DNA from: Elgaria multicarinata webbii
Taxonomy: Eukaryota > Chordata > Lepidosauria > Squamata > Anguidae
Length of the DNA stretch: 64,000 nucleotides
Direction: 5' to 3'
Assembly (NCBI RefSeq): GCF_023053635.1
Contig: NC_086171.1
Location: forward strand, 19,734,006 to 19,798,005
This document shows, one piece after another, positions 12,301-22,400 of this stretch. Positions within the stretch are counted from its first letter, which is position 1, and each line of letters begins with the position of its first letter. The notes beneath the pieces are model-generated. The model was given only the letters and a program-made list of their open reading frames with translations. It was not told the DNA's origin and searched no databases. The position numbers and the translations under genes are program-made.

Positions 12301-15300
12301 ATGCTTACATATACATTACTACATAATGTGAATTCCTTGGCATAGATCTTGGAATGTGTGGGGATTGCCCAACTTTGTGGCTGTTCCCTGAGTTATGAAA
12401 CCCTAACTATGCAAGTTGATCCCAACTAGAATTTTTCAAGCAATGACAGTCAAGAATGCTAAAAGGCTTCTCATATTAAATTTTGTCTTAGTTTAAATCA
12501 GTGTGATAAGGAATTACCTTTTTTGTTGACAGTGGCTATTTGGTTTATTTCACTTGAGGAGGCTACTGGAGGTTTGCACAAATCTTAGCTGTAGGTTTTT
12601 TTAAGAAATGGCATTTGTTTTTTGTAGCTTCATGTGGCCCAAAGCAATTCCATATTAGTCCATTTCAGTCCCTTTCCACTATTAAAAATCTTTTCCTTGG
12701 TTTTTTATGTTTACAGGGATCTGATGAGACCATCCGTGTCGTGTCAATGGACAAGGATTACCATGTGGAATGTTACCGCTGTGAGGTAGGCCGATTGCTC
12801 TTTACGGACACTACATAAAATATTATTACAAAATAAAGCCAACGGTATCTAGAAAATGTGTATATGTGTGTGTATGTGTGTATACACACACACACACACA
12901 CATATACACACATTCAGTGGTTGGATTTAGACTTGGAGCTTTTCTATATGAATTAGTCATATATTGGTTTCCAGTTCATCCCTGCCCCCATTTCCGCTAT
13001 CTACATCATGTCTATTTTTAGATTGTAATGGCCTTGGGAGCAGGGACCTGTCCTCTCATTCTTTGTAAAGCACCATGTACATGGATAGTGCTATATAAAT
13101 ATTGATAATAATAAAATGAATGGGATAATACTGTTCCCAGTTGTAGTCCCCTGGACTATCTTTAAGTCTGCAAAGGCAGCATTTTGTCATTCATTACCAG
13201 TATGTTCAGAAGCGACAGAGCTATTAAGAGGCAGTTTTTCTCATGTGAATAGGATGTGTGATGGGCATTTTTTTGCATACTTCCATGATAAAATTTTGGC
13301 TTCATATGGGGTTAATATAGGTGTCAGGAGCTTGTATTTCCTGAGAGGCTCTATTGATTGGTTTTAGCTTGACAAGTTCAAACCGTAAATTGAAATTACG
13401 TTGGAAGAGTCATGAACAAAGGATTGGCTTCAATAGCCATTTTGGCCAGGCCTTAAAATAGTCCTGGCTTTGAGAACTGTAATGGTGGTATTGCAAACTA
13501 CAGAAATGCTATTGAAACCAAAACTATACCAATTAGATGAGGGGCTGGATCCAGGATCTGCCTTCTGCTGATGGAAGGGAGAAGCAAAGATATAGAATTT
13601 ATATAGACCTCACATTTGTAACATATACTTTGGGTTCTATCCAGTTTTAGACACCTGTAACTGGGCTGGGCAGATGCATACTTCCTCATCCCCTGTTCCC
13701 CTCCAGCCCCCAGAAAATGCTACACAGGCTCAAGGGGTCCTGCTGAATAGAGTGAACTGTGGTGCAGAAGATGGGGGAATCCCCAAAAATTTGACAGAGG
13801 CATGTCATTGGAAGGCAGATCCTGGAGCTAACTCTCTGTAATTTTGTCCATGTTTAAGAACTTGCACTTCTGTAATGTGGTGAAAAAGGATATCAATCTT
13901 TAAATTATAGTGCCCGAACTCCAAACAAATAGCCTAGGCTTCCTCAGTAGCTCAGCCCCCGCCCCAGGAGTTGCTTCTGTGCTGGGCCACTATACATCAT
14001 GTCATTTGCCTTGAACCATTTTAAACCCCCATACTATATTTATATTTATCGCCCTGGACTCATGTGGGGACAGAACAAATTTTCTATGCCTAATAGCAAT
14101 AGACTAATCTGAAATAATCCTCTGAGCAAATGCTGGTGGTGGTTGTATATAAACCACCAAAGCAAGGTTATGGTCCCTTCATATCTGGAGACATCATGGA
14201 TATTCACTAAGAGATCACAGAATAGTAGAGTTGGAAGGGGCCTATAAGGGCATCGAGTCCAACCCCCTGCTCAATGCAGGAATCCATCCTAAAACATACC
14301 TGACAGATGGTTGTCCAGTGCCGAATAGAGGGGAACCAGTACCTCGCATGATTTGGAAGATTAATGCAGCCCAAAATAGCATTTGCTTTCTGTGATACAT
14401 CACCAATAGCCAAGAACCTAAGAAGCACCCTGCTGGGTCAGACCAAGGGTCCATCTAGTCCAGCACTCTGTTCACACAGTGGCCAACCAGCCATCCGCCA
14501 GGGATGAACAAGCAGAGTTGCTTGTAACACTCATGCAATCCTAGCAAGTTCTGGTTGCATTAGATGAGCTAGATGCAGGGAAGAATTTCATTTTCCCAGC
14601 AAAAGCAACTTTTGACTTGAATGAATTCTCTACAGGGGAAGTACTATTAGTGGGAAAGGTTTGGCTGTTCTCCCCCAACACTTGCACACACAATGGGTTA
14701 GATCCCGGTTCAGTCATATTTAAATAGACCCATTGACTTCAATGAGTCTACTCCAAGTATGACTAAACTTGAATCCAACACAGCTCAGAGGTAAGGAACC
14801 CAGGCCTGGGGGCCAAATTCAGCCTTCCAGGTTTGCCTAGATGGCTAGGCCCTTTCCCTGAACCACCAATCCTTTGGTAGTTCCCTGGCCTTGATGCTGT
14901 TTCCCCCCACTCCCATTCTAAAATATTGGAGCACCTCTCCTAAGGCATTGTACTGGCAGAAAGAGGTTTAAGCTAAAATATGCTGGCTTTTTTTGCCTCA
15001 CCCACCTCCCTTTATCTCACCCACCACTGGAATACAGCCTCAGAGAGCGTCTCTGAAATCAAACTCAGACCTTCAGTTAAAAGCAATTTGCCACCCCTGC
15101 AGTTGCTGGATGAAAGCCTGTTTAGGAATAACTGCACCAACTGAATAAGGATTTCATGTTCTCCATCTCTGGAAAGTATCCTGTGAGACGCTTATGGCAA
15201 ATACATTTATGTCTGCAGGAGATTTTAGTACTAATTTACTTCCTTTTGTGTAGTACTGTAATGATTTGGTTGTCATTTATATATACACAGCTGTGAGACA

Positions 15301-15514
15301 TCTGGGAGTGAATACATACTGTACCTTAAATAGCAGTTCTAATCTCTCTCTACTTCTCTCATATAAATATATCTAGGACTGCAGCATGGAACTCAATGAT
15401 GAGGATGGACATCGTTGTTACCCACTGGATGAACATTTGCTTTGCCATTCCTGCCACCTTAAACATATAGAGAAAGGCACAAGTCCTGTAGCTGCATATC
15501 GGCATCACTACTAG
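6322..15514 (+). CDS. LIMD1: LIMD1, C-terminal part (last six coding exons)
   Basis: LIM-domain adaptor of the Ajuba/Zyxin class. Family members act at adhesions, P-bodies and the nucleus and bind partners such as LATS kinases, pRB and VHL/PHD complexes. Exons seen: 6322-6389, 7386-7448, 9685-9815, 11519-11570, 12717-12785 and 15377-15514. All have AG/GT borders and compatible phases. They encode the second half of LIM1 ([18 protein letters not shown]), all of LIM2 ([10 protein letters not shown] to YCVRDYHK) and all of LIM3 ([10 protein letters not shown] to LLCHSC), ending [16 protein letters not shown]-stop. The zinc-binding Cys/His ladders of LIM2 and LIM3 are complete. The long N-terminal exon and the start of LIM1 lie left of the window. 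AJUBA and WTIP share this region, but the SACM1L neighbour and near identity to my memory of human LIMD1 favour LIMD1. Confidence 0.93.
7030..7180. mobile_element. MIR-type SINE remnant
   Basis: Contains a core-SINE-like stretch (CAGTATTATTATTCCCATTT, then a sequence resembling gctcaggctgagagatagtggcttgc), like the conserved MIR core read in reverse. Old and diverged, in the LIMD1 intron 6390-7385. Confidence 0.6.
7386..7448 (+). CDS. LIMD1: LIMD1 exon: start of LIM2
   Basis: 63 bp, in phase on both sides, flanked by CTACAG and GTAAGT. It encodes [20 protein letters not shown] plus M and supplies the first Cys pair of LIM2 (CFIC). Confidence 0.93.
8519..9077 (-). mobile_element. tRNA-derived SINE, interrupted
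   Basis: In reverse orientation. The outer part is GGAACATAGGATGCTGCCTT to CAACACTGAC (8519-8591) and resumes at TAGCAGCAGCTCTCCAGGGT to GTTACTGAGTCACAG (about 8952-9077). The complement reads like a tRNA-type head (ctcagtaacagagcacttgc, B-box-like ttcaatcc). An undivided relative lies at 31027-31220. Confidence 0.7.
8592..8945. mobile_element. Long palindromic element inside a SINE
   Basis: About 350 bp in two inverted arms. TTTGCATGAACC, CCCACTGTGGCTTATTTAAG, TTTTGAATATTCAAGC and GGCATGGTTAACAAACC each reappear reversed on the right side. It splits the SINE at CACTGAC / TATTGAC, which could be a decayed target-site duplication. No coding capacity; likely non-autonomous. Confidence 0.7.
9685..9815 (+). 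CDS. LIMD1: LIMD1 exon: rest of LIM2
   Basis: 131 bp, flanked by TGCAG and GTAAGC. It encodes [20 protein letters not shown], then [20 protein letters not shown], then DYH and a split Lys codon. The remaining LIM2 zinc ligands (H, CxxC, CxxC, C, H) are present. Confidence 0.95.
9816..11518 (+). other. LIMD1 intron
   Basis: Contains an L2-type tail in reverse orientation at 10955-11030 and a repeat-like passage around 10375-10480 (gacacaggggagacaacaga). The 128-codon reverse frame at 10506-10892 has no recognisable domain. Otherwise nothing recognised. Confidence 0.5.
10955..11030 (-). mobile_element. L2-type LINE 3' tail
   Basis: ttatttatttatt followed by the complement of the shared tail motif gtgaaccgtccagggagctt...gctattgagcgg. 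The same tail recurs at 26455 and 33600 (+) and at 53100 and 63068 (-). Confidence 0.6.
11519..11570 (+). CDS. LIMD1: LIMD1 exon: LIM2-LIM3 linker and first Cys pair of LIM3
   Basis: 52 bp, acceptor TAAAG, donor GTAAGT. It completes the split Lys codon and encodes [17 protein letters not shown]. The CxxC of LIM3 lies here. Confidence 0.92.
11571..12716 (+). other. LIMD1 intron
   Basis: Holds a diverged small MITE near 12050-12190 (ggctgccatcctaag...cactgaactcagtgggactt). Nothing else recognised. Confidence 0.45.
12717..12785 (+). CDS. LIMD1: LIMD1 exon: central LIM3
   Basis: 69 bp in phase, acceptor TTACAG, donor GTAGGC. It encodes [20 protein letters not shown] followed by RCE, including the HxxC zinc ligands. 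A TG/CA dinucleotide hairpin lies about 70 bp downstream in the intron. Confidence 0.93.
12857..12912. repeat. TG/CA dinucleotide palindrome
   Basis: An alternating TG run turns into a CA run through TATACACA, so the tract can fold on itself. It sits 72 bp after a LIMD1 exon. Confidence 0.85.
13015..13112 (+). mobile_element. LINE-like 3' tail with AATA repeats
   Basis: Contains GGGAGCAGGGACCTGTCCTC, TTTGTAAAGCACCATGTACA and GGATAGTGCTATATAAATAT, then ataataataaaa. This matches the conserved tail of old L2/MIR-like retroposons. Confidence 0.55.
14216..14560 (-). mobile_element. Two CR1 3' pieces, reversed and adjacent
   Basis: 14216-14315 is the cacagaatagtagagttgga...cctgacagatggttgtccag type, and 14411-14515 is the GCTGGGTCAGACCAAGGGTC...CACTCTGTTCACACAGTGGC type. 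The two CR1 subfamilies lie side by side, separated by about 100 bp of CR1-like sequence. Confidence 0.7.
14693..14785. mobile_element. Small MITE, tGGATCCaacc family
   Basis: gggttagatcccggttcagtc ... CATTGACTTCAATGAGTCTA ... cttgaatccaacac. Related copies lie at 36484-36613, 39953-40018 and 42860-42985. Confidence 0.55.
15377..15514 (+). CDS. LIMD1: LIMD1 last coding exon with stop
   Basis: 138 bp after acceptor ATCTAG. It encodes [20 protein letters not shown], the final LIM3 ligands in LLCHSC, and a tail ending AAYRHHY, then TAG at 15512-15514. The His/aromatic C-terminus matches the HxHHF-type end I recall for mammalian LIMD1. Confidence 0.94.
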   Translation, partial: DCSMELNDEDGHRCYPLDEHLLCHSCHLKHIEKGTSPVAAYRHHY

Positions 15515-16450
15515 TCAGCGCTGCCAAAGTTCCTAGAAGTCTGCCAAAGGACTACAGTGGTTTCTTTTAGGTGCTCCTGTCTCCCAGCTGGTGATTTGCA
15601 GTATGAAGATGAAAGTGGAGGCTTTACCTTGTCCCATGCATTGTGCGCACAGGAATTCTACACAAAGGGTGTTGATGGCAAAACACATGCAGTGTTAGCC
15701 AGGTAGCTTATGTGACTTTTTGTTGGACGAAGGGAATGGGATAATAATTTGGGAAGAACTGCAACAAACTATAGTGCCGCATGTATGCAGTGATACACAG
15801 CCCTGTGTCTAATCTAGTGGCTTGTTTTTATAGTCCACTTGTGCGAATCGTGAAAACACTTCACCAGCAACTCCATTTAGTGGGTTTCTTGCTCTAGAAA
15901 TATACTGTGCCTCTTCTGTTGTGGGAATAATGACTGAGAATAGCCACATCCTATTTTTTTACCCTGTGGGGATTTTTTTTCCTTTTGTTTCTTTTCCCCT
16001 CCTATTCGACCCTAAGCTCTGAAAAAGGCAGAGACACTGAAAATATTTATGCCTAGGTAAGACTGATCTGGTGTTCTCACTATTCATTTTAGACACCCAG
16101 TCATTCTACCTATTTCCAGAGTTTAGGCATCGGCATTGATGTGAAATAACTAGTCAGAATAACTCACGAGCACACATTAGGAGGGTTTATGCAACTTTTA
16201 TAACTCTACTTATTTTGAGCACTTGAAACAACCTGAGAGTAAAGCACGGACTTTATATGTACAACTTTAGGATGTTCTGTCAGCCACTGACTGTGTGGAC
16301 TGACAGAAAAACAATTCGTTTTCAAGAATAAGATCTTCTATATTGTGTCTAGGAAAAATAAAAACATCTGTTTTTTTTCTTTGAACACCTGTGCCTTAAA
16401 TCATAACTTTTACAACTAAATGTGTGTTTAATAAATGTGATAAAGGCTAT
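15515..16450 (+). other. LIMD1: LIMD1 3'UTR
   Basis: Non-coding stretch after the stop codon, with no repeat recognised. Two AATAAA signals (16357-16362 and 16430-16435) are each followed by T/GT-rich sequence. The 3'UTR therefore probably ends near 16380 or 16450, giving about 0.9 kb. A longer transcript cannot be excluded. Confidence 0.6.
16357..16435 (+). terminator. Two poly(A) signals of LIMD1
   Basis: AATAAA at 16357-16362 (aggaaAATAAAaacat) and at 16430-16435 (gtttAATAAAtgtg). A T-run and GT-rich bases follow the first, and a TTTGTG stretch follows the second. Assigned by position after the LIMD1 stop codon. Confidence 0.55.
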
Positions 16451-17400
16451 TGAATATTTGTGTACTTCTAGTTACTAATGGGATAAACTGAAGCAGATAC
16501 TTTAATGTTAATTTAAAAATGTTTGCCTGAGACGTCAGCCAGTTGATCGTCCCAATGCAACCCAAGCTTATTGAGTGCCAATAAATTAATTCTGCATCAG
16601 TTCTGAGGTGTGTGATCAATATTTGAGAGGACCTTGTAAAGCACCTTGAAGTTATTCTATCATGATTGATTTGCCTCTAAACTTGAACTCTTGTATGCAG
16701 GTAGTAAAACCTTCAGCTACCTCAAAGATACAACTATTCCATTTACTTGATGTATTGGGGTCAAATTGTAAATGTGCTGGGGCCGCACATGCAATTTATG
16801 GAACACAGGACTCCTTAAAGCAACCATTAAAAACAGAAATGCGGAGTCATAGTTACTAAATACAAAAGACATCTGTCTTTAATTTCCCTCCTATTTCATG
16901 TTGCATTGACTTGGAAATAATCTGGAACTATTCTTTAACCAAAATGAAATAACCCTCTATTGAGCCTAGGTATAGGATGGGTTAGATCTTATACTCATTC
17001 GCCAGAGGTTTTTTTTTTTACCTCAAAATTATAGCACAAAACATTTTCATGTGCTATTTTAAGTAGAGAAGTGATCAACTTTTTAAAAACTTAACACATA
17101 AAGGGTAGGAAATTATTTCACTTGTGAAAACTGCTGTTTATAGTAAATATTGCTATAAGGCAAGCAGGAAGTCACATGGGGCATTAAAATAACCATATTA
17201 AAACAATTCAAAAAGATTTGCTTTGTGCAGGAAATTCATAATGCCATCCAATTATTTGAAATCAAGTGCCACCTTTAAAATTAACATGGTCTGTTGCTGT
17301 TAATTTTAAATTTTGTATTCAGTCGCAATATACATTTGAATATCAGCAGGTCCCAAAGCATACGTCACCTTTATTAAAGATTCAGACACAGAAGTCAGTA
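16451..17400. other. Intergenic gap between converging 3' ends
   Basis: About 950 bp, AT-rich, with no repeat family recognised and only spurious short frames. The true boundary depends on which poly(A) sites LIMD1 and SACM1L use. Confidence 0.5.
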
Positions 17401-17424
17401 TGTAGAAAAGATTGAAGTTTTATT
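17370..17424 (-). terminator. Two poly(A) signals of SACM1L
   Basis: TTTATT on the + strand at 17419-17424 and 17370-17375 gives AATAAA on the minus strand. T/GT-rich sequence follows the first (ctgacttctgtgtctg in minus sense). Confidence 0.5.
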
Positions 17425-19344
17425 ATCGTTTGAGTACTTTGTAGGTGGACTTAGAAATGCAACCTCTTTGCAAAGCATTGGAATACAGACATCGTTCTAA
17501 CCATCAAGCCTCTAGATATGTAGCTCTATTCTAGCAATGCTAGCAGCCCAGTTCTCTTCTTCATTGCAACCAGTTTTTAATGAGAAATACATTATATTGC
17601 AACCAGTTTTAAATGGGAAATACATTATAAGGATCAAGTAGGAGTCATTAAAAAAAGACACCATCTGACAATGGAACCATACATTAAATGCATTACCTGC
17701 CTATATTGTCCACAAATTTGAGTGGACAACTTGGATTTTAGTTTTTGAACTCCACTAACCATTCTTTCTACTGCATCAGCTAAAAAGCAAACAGGAACTG
17801 CATGTATTACAGGTGACTTAGTAGATAATATTTAAACAAAACCAAAGAGGCCCTCAAACCTTCAAAGATTAAGACAAGCAGTTGACATTTGCAAAGATTG
17901 TACAGTATGTTCAATTGTCATACAATGAAAACACTGCAGCAGTGAGTCATATTTTAGCTTGGAGTGAAACTGTATTAACCCTGGCTATCTACACGTTCTT
18001 CTAATATTTATATTCATAATTGCAAACTTGAATATACAGCTGTAATTACAAGAATATAATAATGCACAGCACCTGAAGCCAATTCAAGTAATTAGAAAAC
18101 AGATGACAAAAGTATTTTAAAATTGGTCCTTGATTTAGATCTAGTTTTAATATAAAGCCTGGAAGCACTAAAGTTGAGACACACATTTATTGATAACCAG
18201 CGCAAGGGTATTCTTATAGCTTAGTCGTTTTCAGAGAAAGTTACAATTTTAGAGAAATATAATGACGGCATGCACAAAAAGCAAGCTAATGCTAATCCCA
18301 AGTGCAAACATGGGATTTAGCCCAAGAAAATGCATCAAATGTGTATTCTCTCTTCCACAGGTGATCCCGACTAAAACCAAGGCAGCGTAAGTAGCAGTTG
18401 GTTTGCCAAATTAAGAAATACCTTCTACATTTGAGACTCTTCAGAAAGAAACAAACACTTTGGACCTTTAGCATGAGAGGGTTCATATAAGCAGTTTTAC
18501 ATTCTTTGATTCCATTTACATCTTTAAAAAGACAAAACAATTTGAATCACACTGCAATGTTTCATCTAAGTTTAAGGACTGTATTCATTAAAGCAGCACA
18601 AGACATGTTCCAAACCAAGTAAATTGTACACCTCATCCTCTGAACAATGATTTAACAGAATATTGCATCACTATTATCTCAAAACTGGCAGGAGAGACTT
18701 GCCTTTTGATGGGGGAGGGGGGAAATCACTCTTTCTCTCCATTTAGAAAAATGCAAATGCATTTGCAGGGTATAGGGGGGACAAAAACATACAACTCTGG
18801 ACTTGCAAACTTTAACTCTTCTCTTGACTACAAGGGCACTCAACTAGAAGTTTAGTTCAGCAGCAATATTTGTTATTGTTAACTATCAAGGCTTTGACTA
18901 GTATCAGATAATGTAGCTTAGACCTACCTTAATATAACCCACCAGCGGCTAGATCTCTTGATACATCAGAAGAACAGCGACTTCTTTAAAAAGCTGAGCT
19001 ATATCAAATTTTTTACATTATTATGCTGCTGAGCTGTAAAGCTTGGCAAACCTGAATCCAGTTAACACTCTATAGAGCCACAGTGTTATTTTGTTTTTGT
19101 CTCTTAATCTCCCCAAGACTAGCTGTGCAAGCTCTCCAGCAAATGCAATACTCCTAAGATCATTGTGACTATAGAACCAAAAGAGTCAATTCCCTCCACC
19201 AAGTAATAAGCTGGATCCACTTTTTCACCCTGCAAAGATGAAAGCTAAAAAAGACCACAAGCTGGTGTGGAAAGCAGGTCAGTAGAGACTCCAGGTGTGG
19301 CTTGAGGAGCCATCCCTACCAAGCCGCTTTCCACACACACAAAT
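17400..19344 (-). other. SACM1L: SACM1L 3'UTR
   Basis: About 1.9 kb after the stop codon with no splice pattern and no recognised mobile element. It contains a 33-bp tandem duplication (17563-17628). It ends near poly(A) signals on the minus strand at 17419-17424 and 17370-17375. The length fits the roughly 2-kb 3'UTR I recall for mammalian SACM1L. Confidence 0.6.
17563..17628. repeat. 33-bp tandem duplication in the SACM1L 3'UTR
   Basis: Two copies starting ATTGCAACCAGTTTT and ending AATACATTAT, differing at about two positions. Confidence 0.85.
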
Positions 19345-19481
19345 TCAGTCCATCTTCTCCTTCTGGACCAGTCTGGGGGCATCTACAAAATCTTTGCCAT
19401 TGTAAAGGATGATAGCAAGAGTTCCAAAGCTTGCACTTCCCCAGAACACCACGTAGGCCAGGGTCTCTGTCCATGTGTCAC
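19345..19481 (-). CDS. SACM1L: SACM1L exon 20 (second membrane segment, ER-retrieval tail, stop)
   Basis: Residues 545-589: [20 protein letters not shown] then [20 protein letters not shown] and KEKMD, stop TGA at 19347-19345. The tail KXKXX matches the COPI-binding motif (KEKID in human). Confidence 0.96.
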
Positions 19482-22400
19482 CTATGGAACATAATAAAGT
19501 GCTTTCAATTACTTAGAGAAAAATAGGAATCGTACAAGCAGCTAAAGAAAGAAGCAGAAGTCTGCTAAAAAGACTAATTCGGAAGTATTATTTCAGATCC
19601 ATAAAATAGGATGTTTTTCTTTTCCTCTATTGTGTTGACATTACTGGCAGCATTGGAATCATCCTGGCAAGAAGATATTCTCATGTCTGGACCAGTTGTG
19701 TGCACTTCATTTTATTCTCCAGTAATGACATGTGTGTTTAATGGTTACCCGCCCTAAACCTTCAGCTAATAAATAAAACACATTTATGTTGTCCTACTGA
19801 ACACCATAAAGTTAGTGTATACTGATGAGCAGAGAGCATTCCCCAAAGCTAGGTATTATATGTTGCAAGAGGAGCAATTAACGTTAGAAGTGGGTCTTGG
19901 CTCTGGATCATGAAGAATCTGTGCTCCTTCCTGAGAAAAGACCAATATAGGAAGAGCAGATTCCTCCAAGTAAGGAAATTATCGGGGAGAAAATTTGTTT
20001 ATTTCAGGGGGTGGTGTATGGCGCCAGTAAGCCAGATCAAGAAAGTAAATCAAACTGGATATCAAAACATACCTACAGACACTCCTGCACTGGGTTCCTC
20101 CTCTACTCCCCCTCCTCTTTTTACCAGTGACATTCTTTAGCAAACAAAAATTAGCAGTACACAATTTCAGTCTGGGACATTGTACTAAGAAGAGATATCG
20201 GAAAAGTTATTAGGTGTGACATGCTGGGAGTTGCATGGCATTTTTCTATCTGAATATGCCTGGGATTGTTCCCTTAATATCTTTTACTAAGAAATGCCAG
20301 TTAAAACCCAGCTCCTAATTCTTGAACAATCTGGAACGCATGGCTACTGATGTGCATGTAGGAAAGGCATAACTTCTGGTGTGATACGCTTTGTTTGATC
20401 CTGTTCTACATTTACAATGTGTGTTCAACTGTGCACAGTTGACATATGGAATATTTTGCACTAGGGGCAGAGGACCAACTTAGTTTACCTTCTAGTGCTG
20501 TGGTTCAAGGGAATCTTCCTGGATTCCACAGCCAACCAGTAACAAGCTAATAAGAACATAAGTGCCATGCTGGACCAGACCGAGGATCCATCTAGTCCAG
20601 CACTCTGTTCACACAGTGGCCAACAAGATGTTGACCAGGGACCCACAAGCAGGACACAGTGCAACAGCACCCTTCCACCCATGTTCTCCAGCAACTGGTA
20701 CACACATGCTTACTGCCTCAGATACTGGAGGTAGCACATAACCATCAGGGCTAGTAGCCATTGATAGCCTTCTCCTACAGTGTTAGGCCATCTGTTACAT
20801 TTCTCCCCTCATTTACTAATGCACTTTGATCTCCCACCCACAAACTAGCATCGACAATATAAAGCTCTAGAAGGAGCAACTATAAAAACCTCTCATTACC
20901 TTTCAATAAGCCCCTATAAGTAAATAGGTATAACATGGTGTGAATTTTACACACAGGCTGAGTGATCACTTACCAGCCATAAGCAAACAGATAATGCACA
21001 TTGAGAAAGCAACCACCATAATAATAGGCAACTAAGAAAAAACAAGGAAAAAACAATTAAAAGGCAATACATAATACTTGTTTCAAAGTTCAGTTAAATG
21101 TGACATATAGAGTACAATGTAGTGCAGGCAAGTAGCATGTGCGTAATTTTAATGTCCTAACTTGACCAGTAAAAGGAGAAGGAGCAATTCTCAACACACC
21201 AGTTCTTAAAAAATGCTTAACATACAGTCGTGTGAAAAAGGAAGTACACCCTCTTGGAATTGTATGATTTTACATATCAGGACATAATAAGAATCATCTG
21301 TTCCTTAGCAGGTCTAAAAATTAGGTAAATACAACCTCAGATGAACAACAACACATGACATATTACACCGTGTCATGATTTATTTAACAGAAATAAAGCC
21401 AAAATGGAGAAGCCATGTGTGAAAAAGTAAGTACGCCTTATGATTCAATAGCTTGTAGAACCACCTTTAAAAGCAATTAACTTGAAGGAATTGTTTTCTG
21501 TATGACTTTATCAGTCTCTCACAACGTTGAGGAGGAATTTTGGCCCACTCTTCTTTACAATGTTGCTTCAGTTCATTGAGGTTTGAGGGCATTTGTTTAT
21601 GCACAGCTCTCTTAAGTTCCCGCCACAGCATTTCAATCGGGTTCAGGTCTGGACTTTGACTGGGCCATTGCAACACATTGATTCTTTTCTTTTTCAGCCA
21701 TTCTGCTGTAAATTTGCTGGTGTGCTTGGGATCATTGTCCTGTTGCATGGCCCAATTTCGGCCAAGCTTTAGCTGTCGGACAGATGGCCTCACATTTGAC
21801 TCTAGAATACTTTGGTATACAGAGAAGTTCACAGTCGACTCAATGACTGCAAGGTTCCCAGATCCTGTGGCTGCAAAACAAGCCCAAATCATCATCCCTC
21901 CACCACCGTGCTTGACAGTTGGTATGAGGTGTTTGTGCTGATATGCTGTGTTTGGTTTTCACCAAACGTGGCGCTGTGCATTATGGCCAAACTTCTCCAC
22001 TTTGGTCTTGTCTGTCCAAAGGACATCATTCCAGAAGTCTTGTGGTTTGTTCAGATGCAACTTTGCAAACCTAAGCCGTGCTGCCACGTTCTTTTTAGAG
22101 AGAAGAGGCTTTCTCCTGGCAACCCTTCCAAACAAACCATACTTGTTCAGTCTTTTTCTAATTGTACTGTCATGAACTTTAACATTTAACATGCTCACTG
22201 AGGCCTGTAGAGTCTGAGATGTAACTCTTGGGTATTTTGCAATTTCTCTGAGCAGTGCACGGTCTGATCTTGGGGTGATTTTGCTGGGATGCCCTCTCCT
22301 GGGAAGATTGGCAACAGTCTTGAATGTTTTCCACTTTTGAATCATCTTTCTCCCTGTAGAATGATGGATTTTAAATGGTTTGGAAATGGCCTTATAACCC

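Larger units (their letters stand above)
12786..15376 (+). other. LIMD1 last intron
   Basis: Contains the TG/CA hairpin (12857-12912), an LINE-like tail (13015-13112), two reversed CR1 pieces (14216-14560) and a small MITE (14693-14785). Nothing was recognised at 13115-14210 or 14800-15370. Confidence 0.55.
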
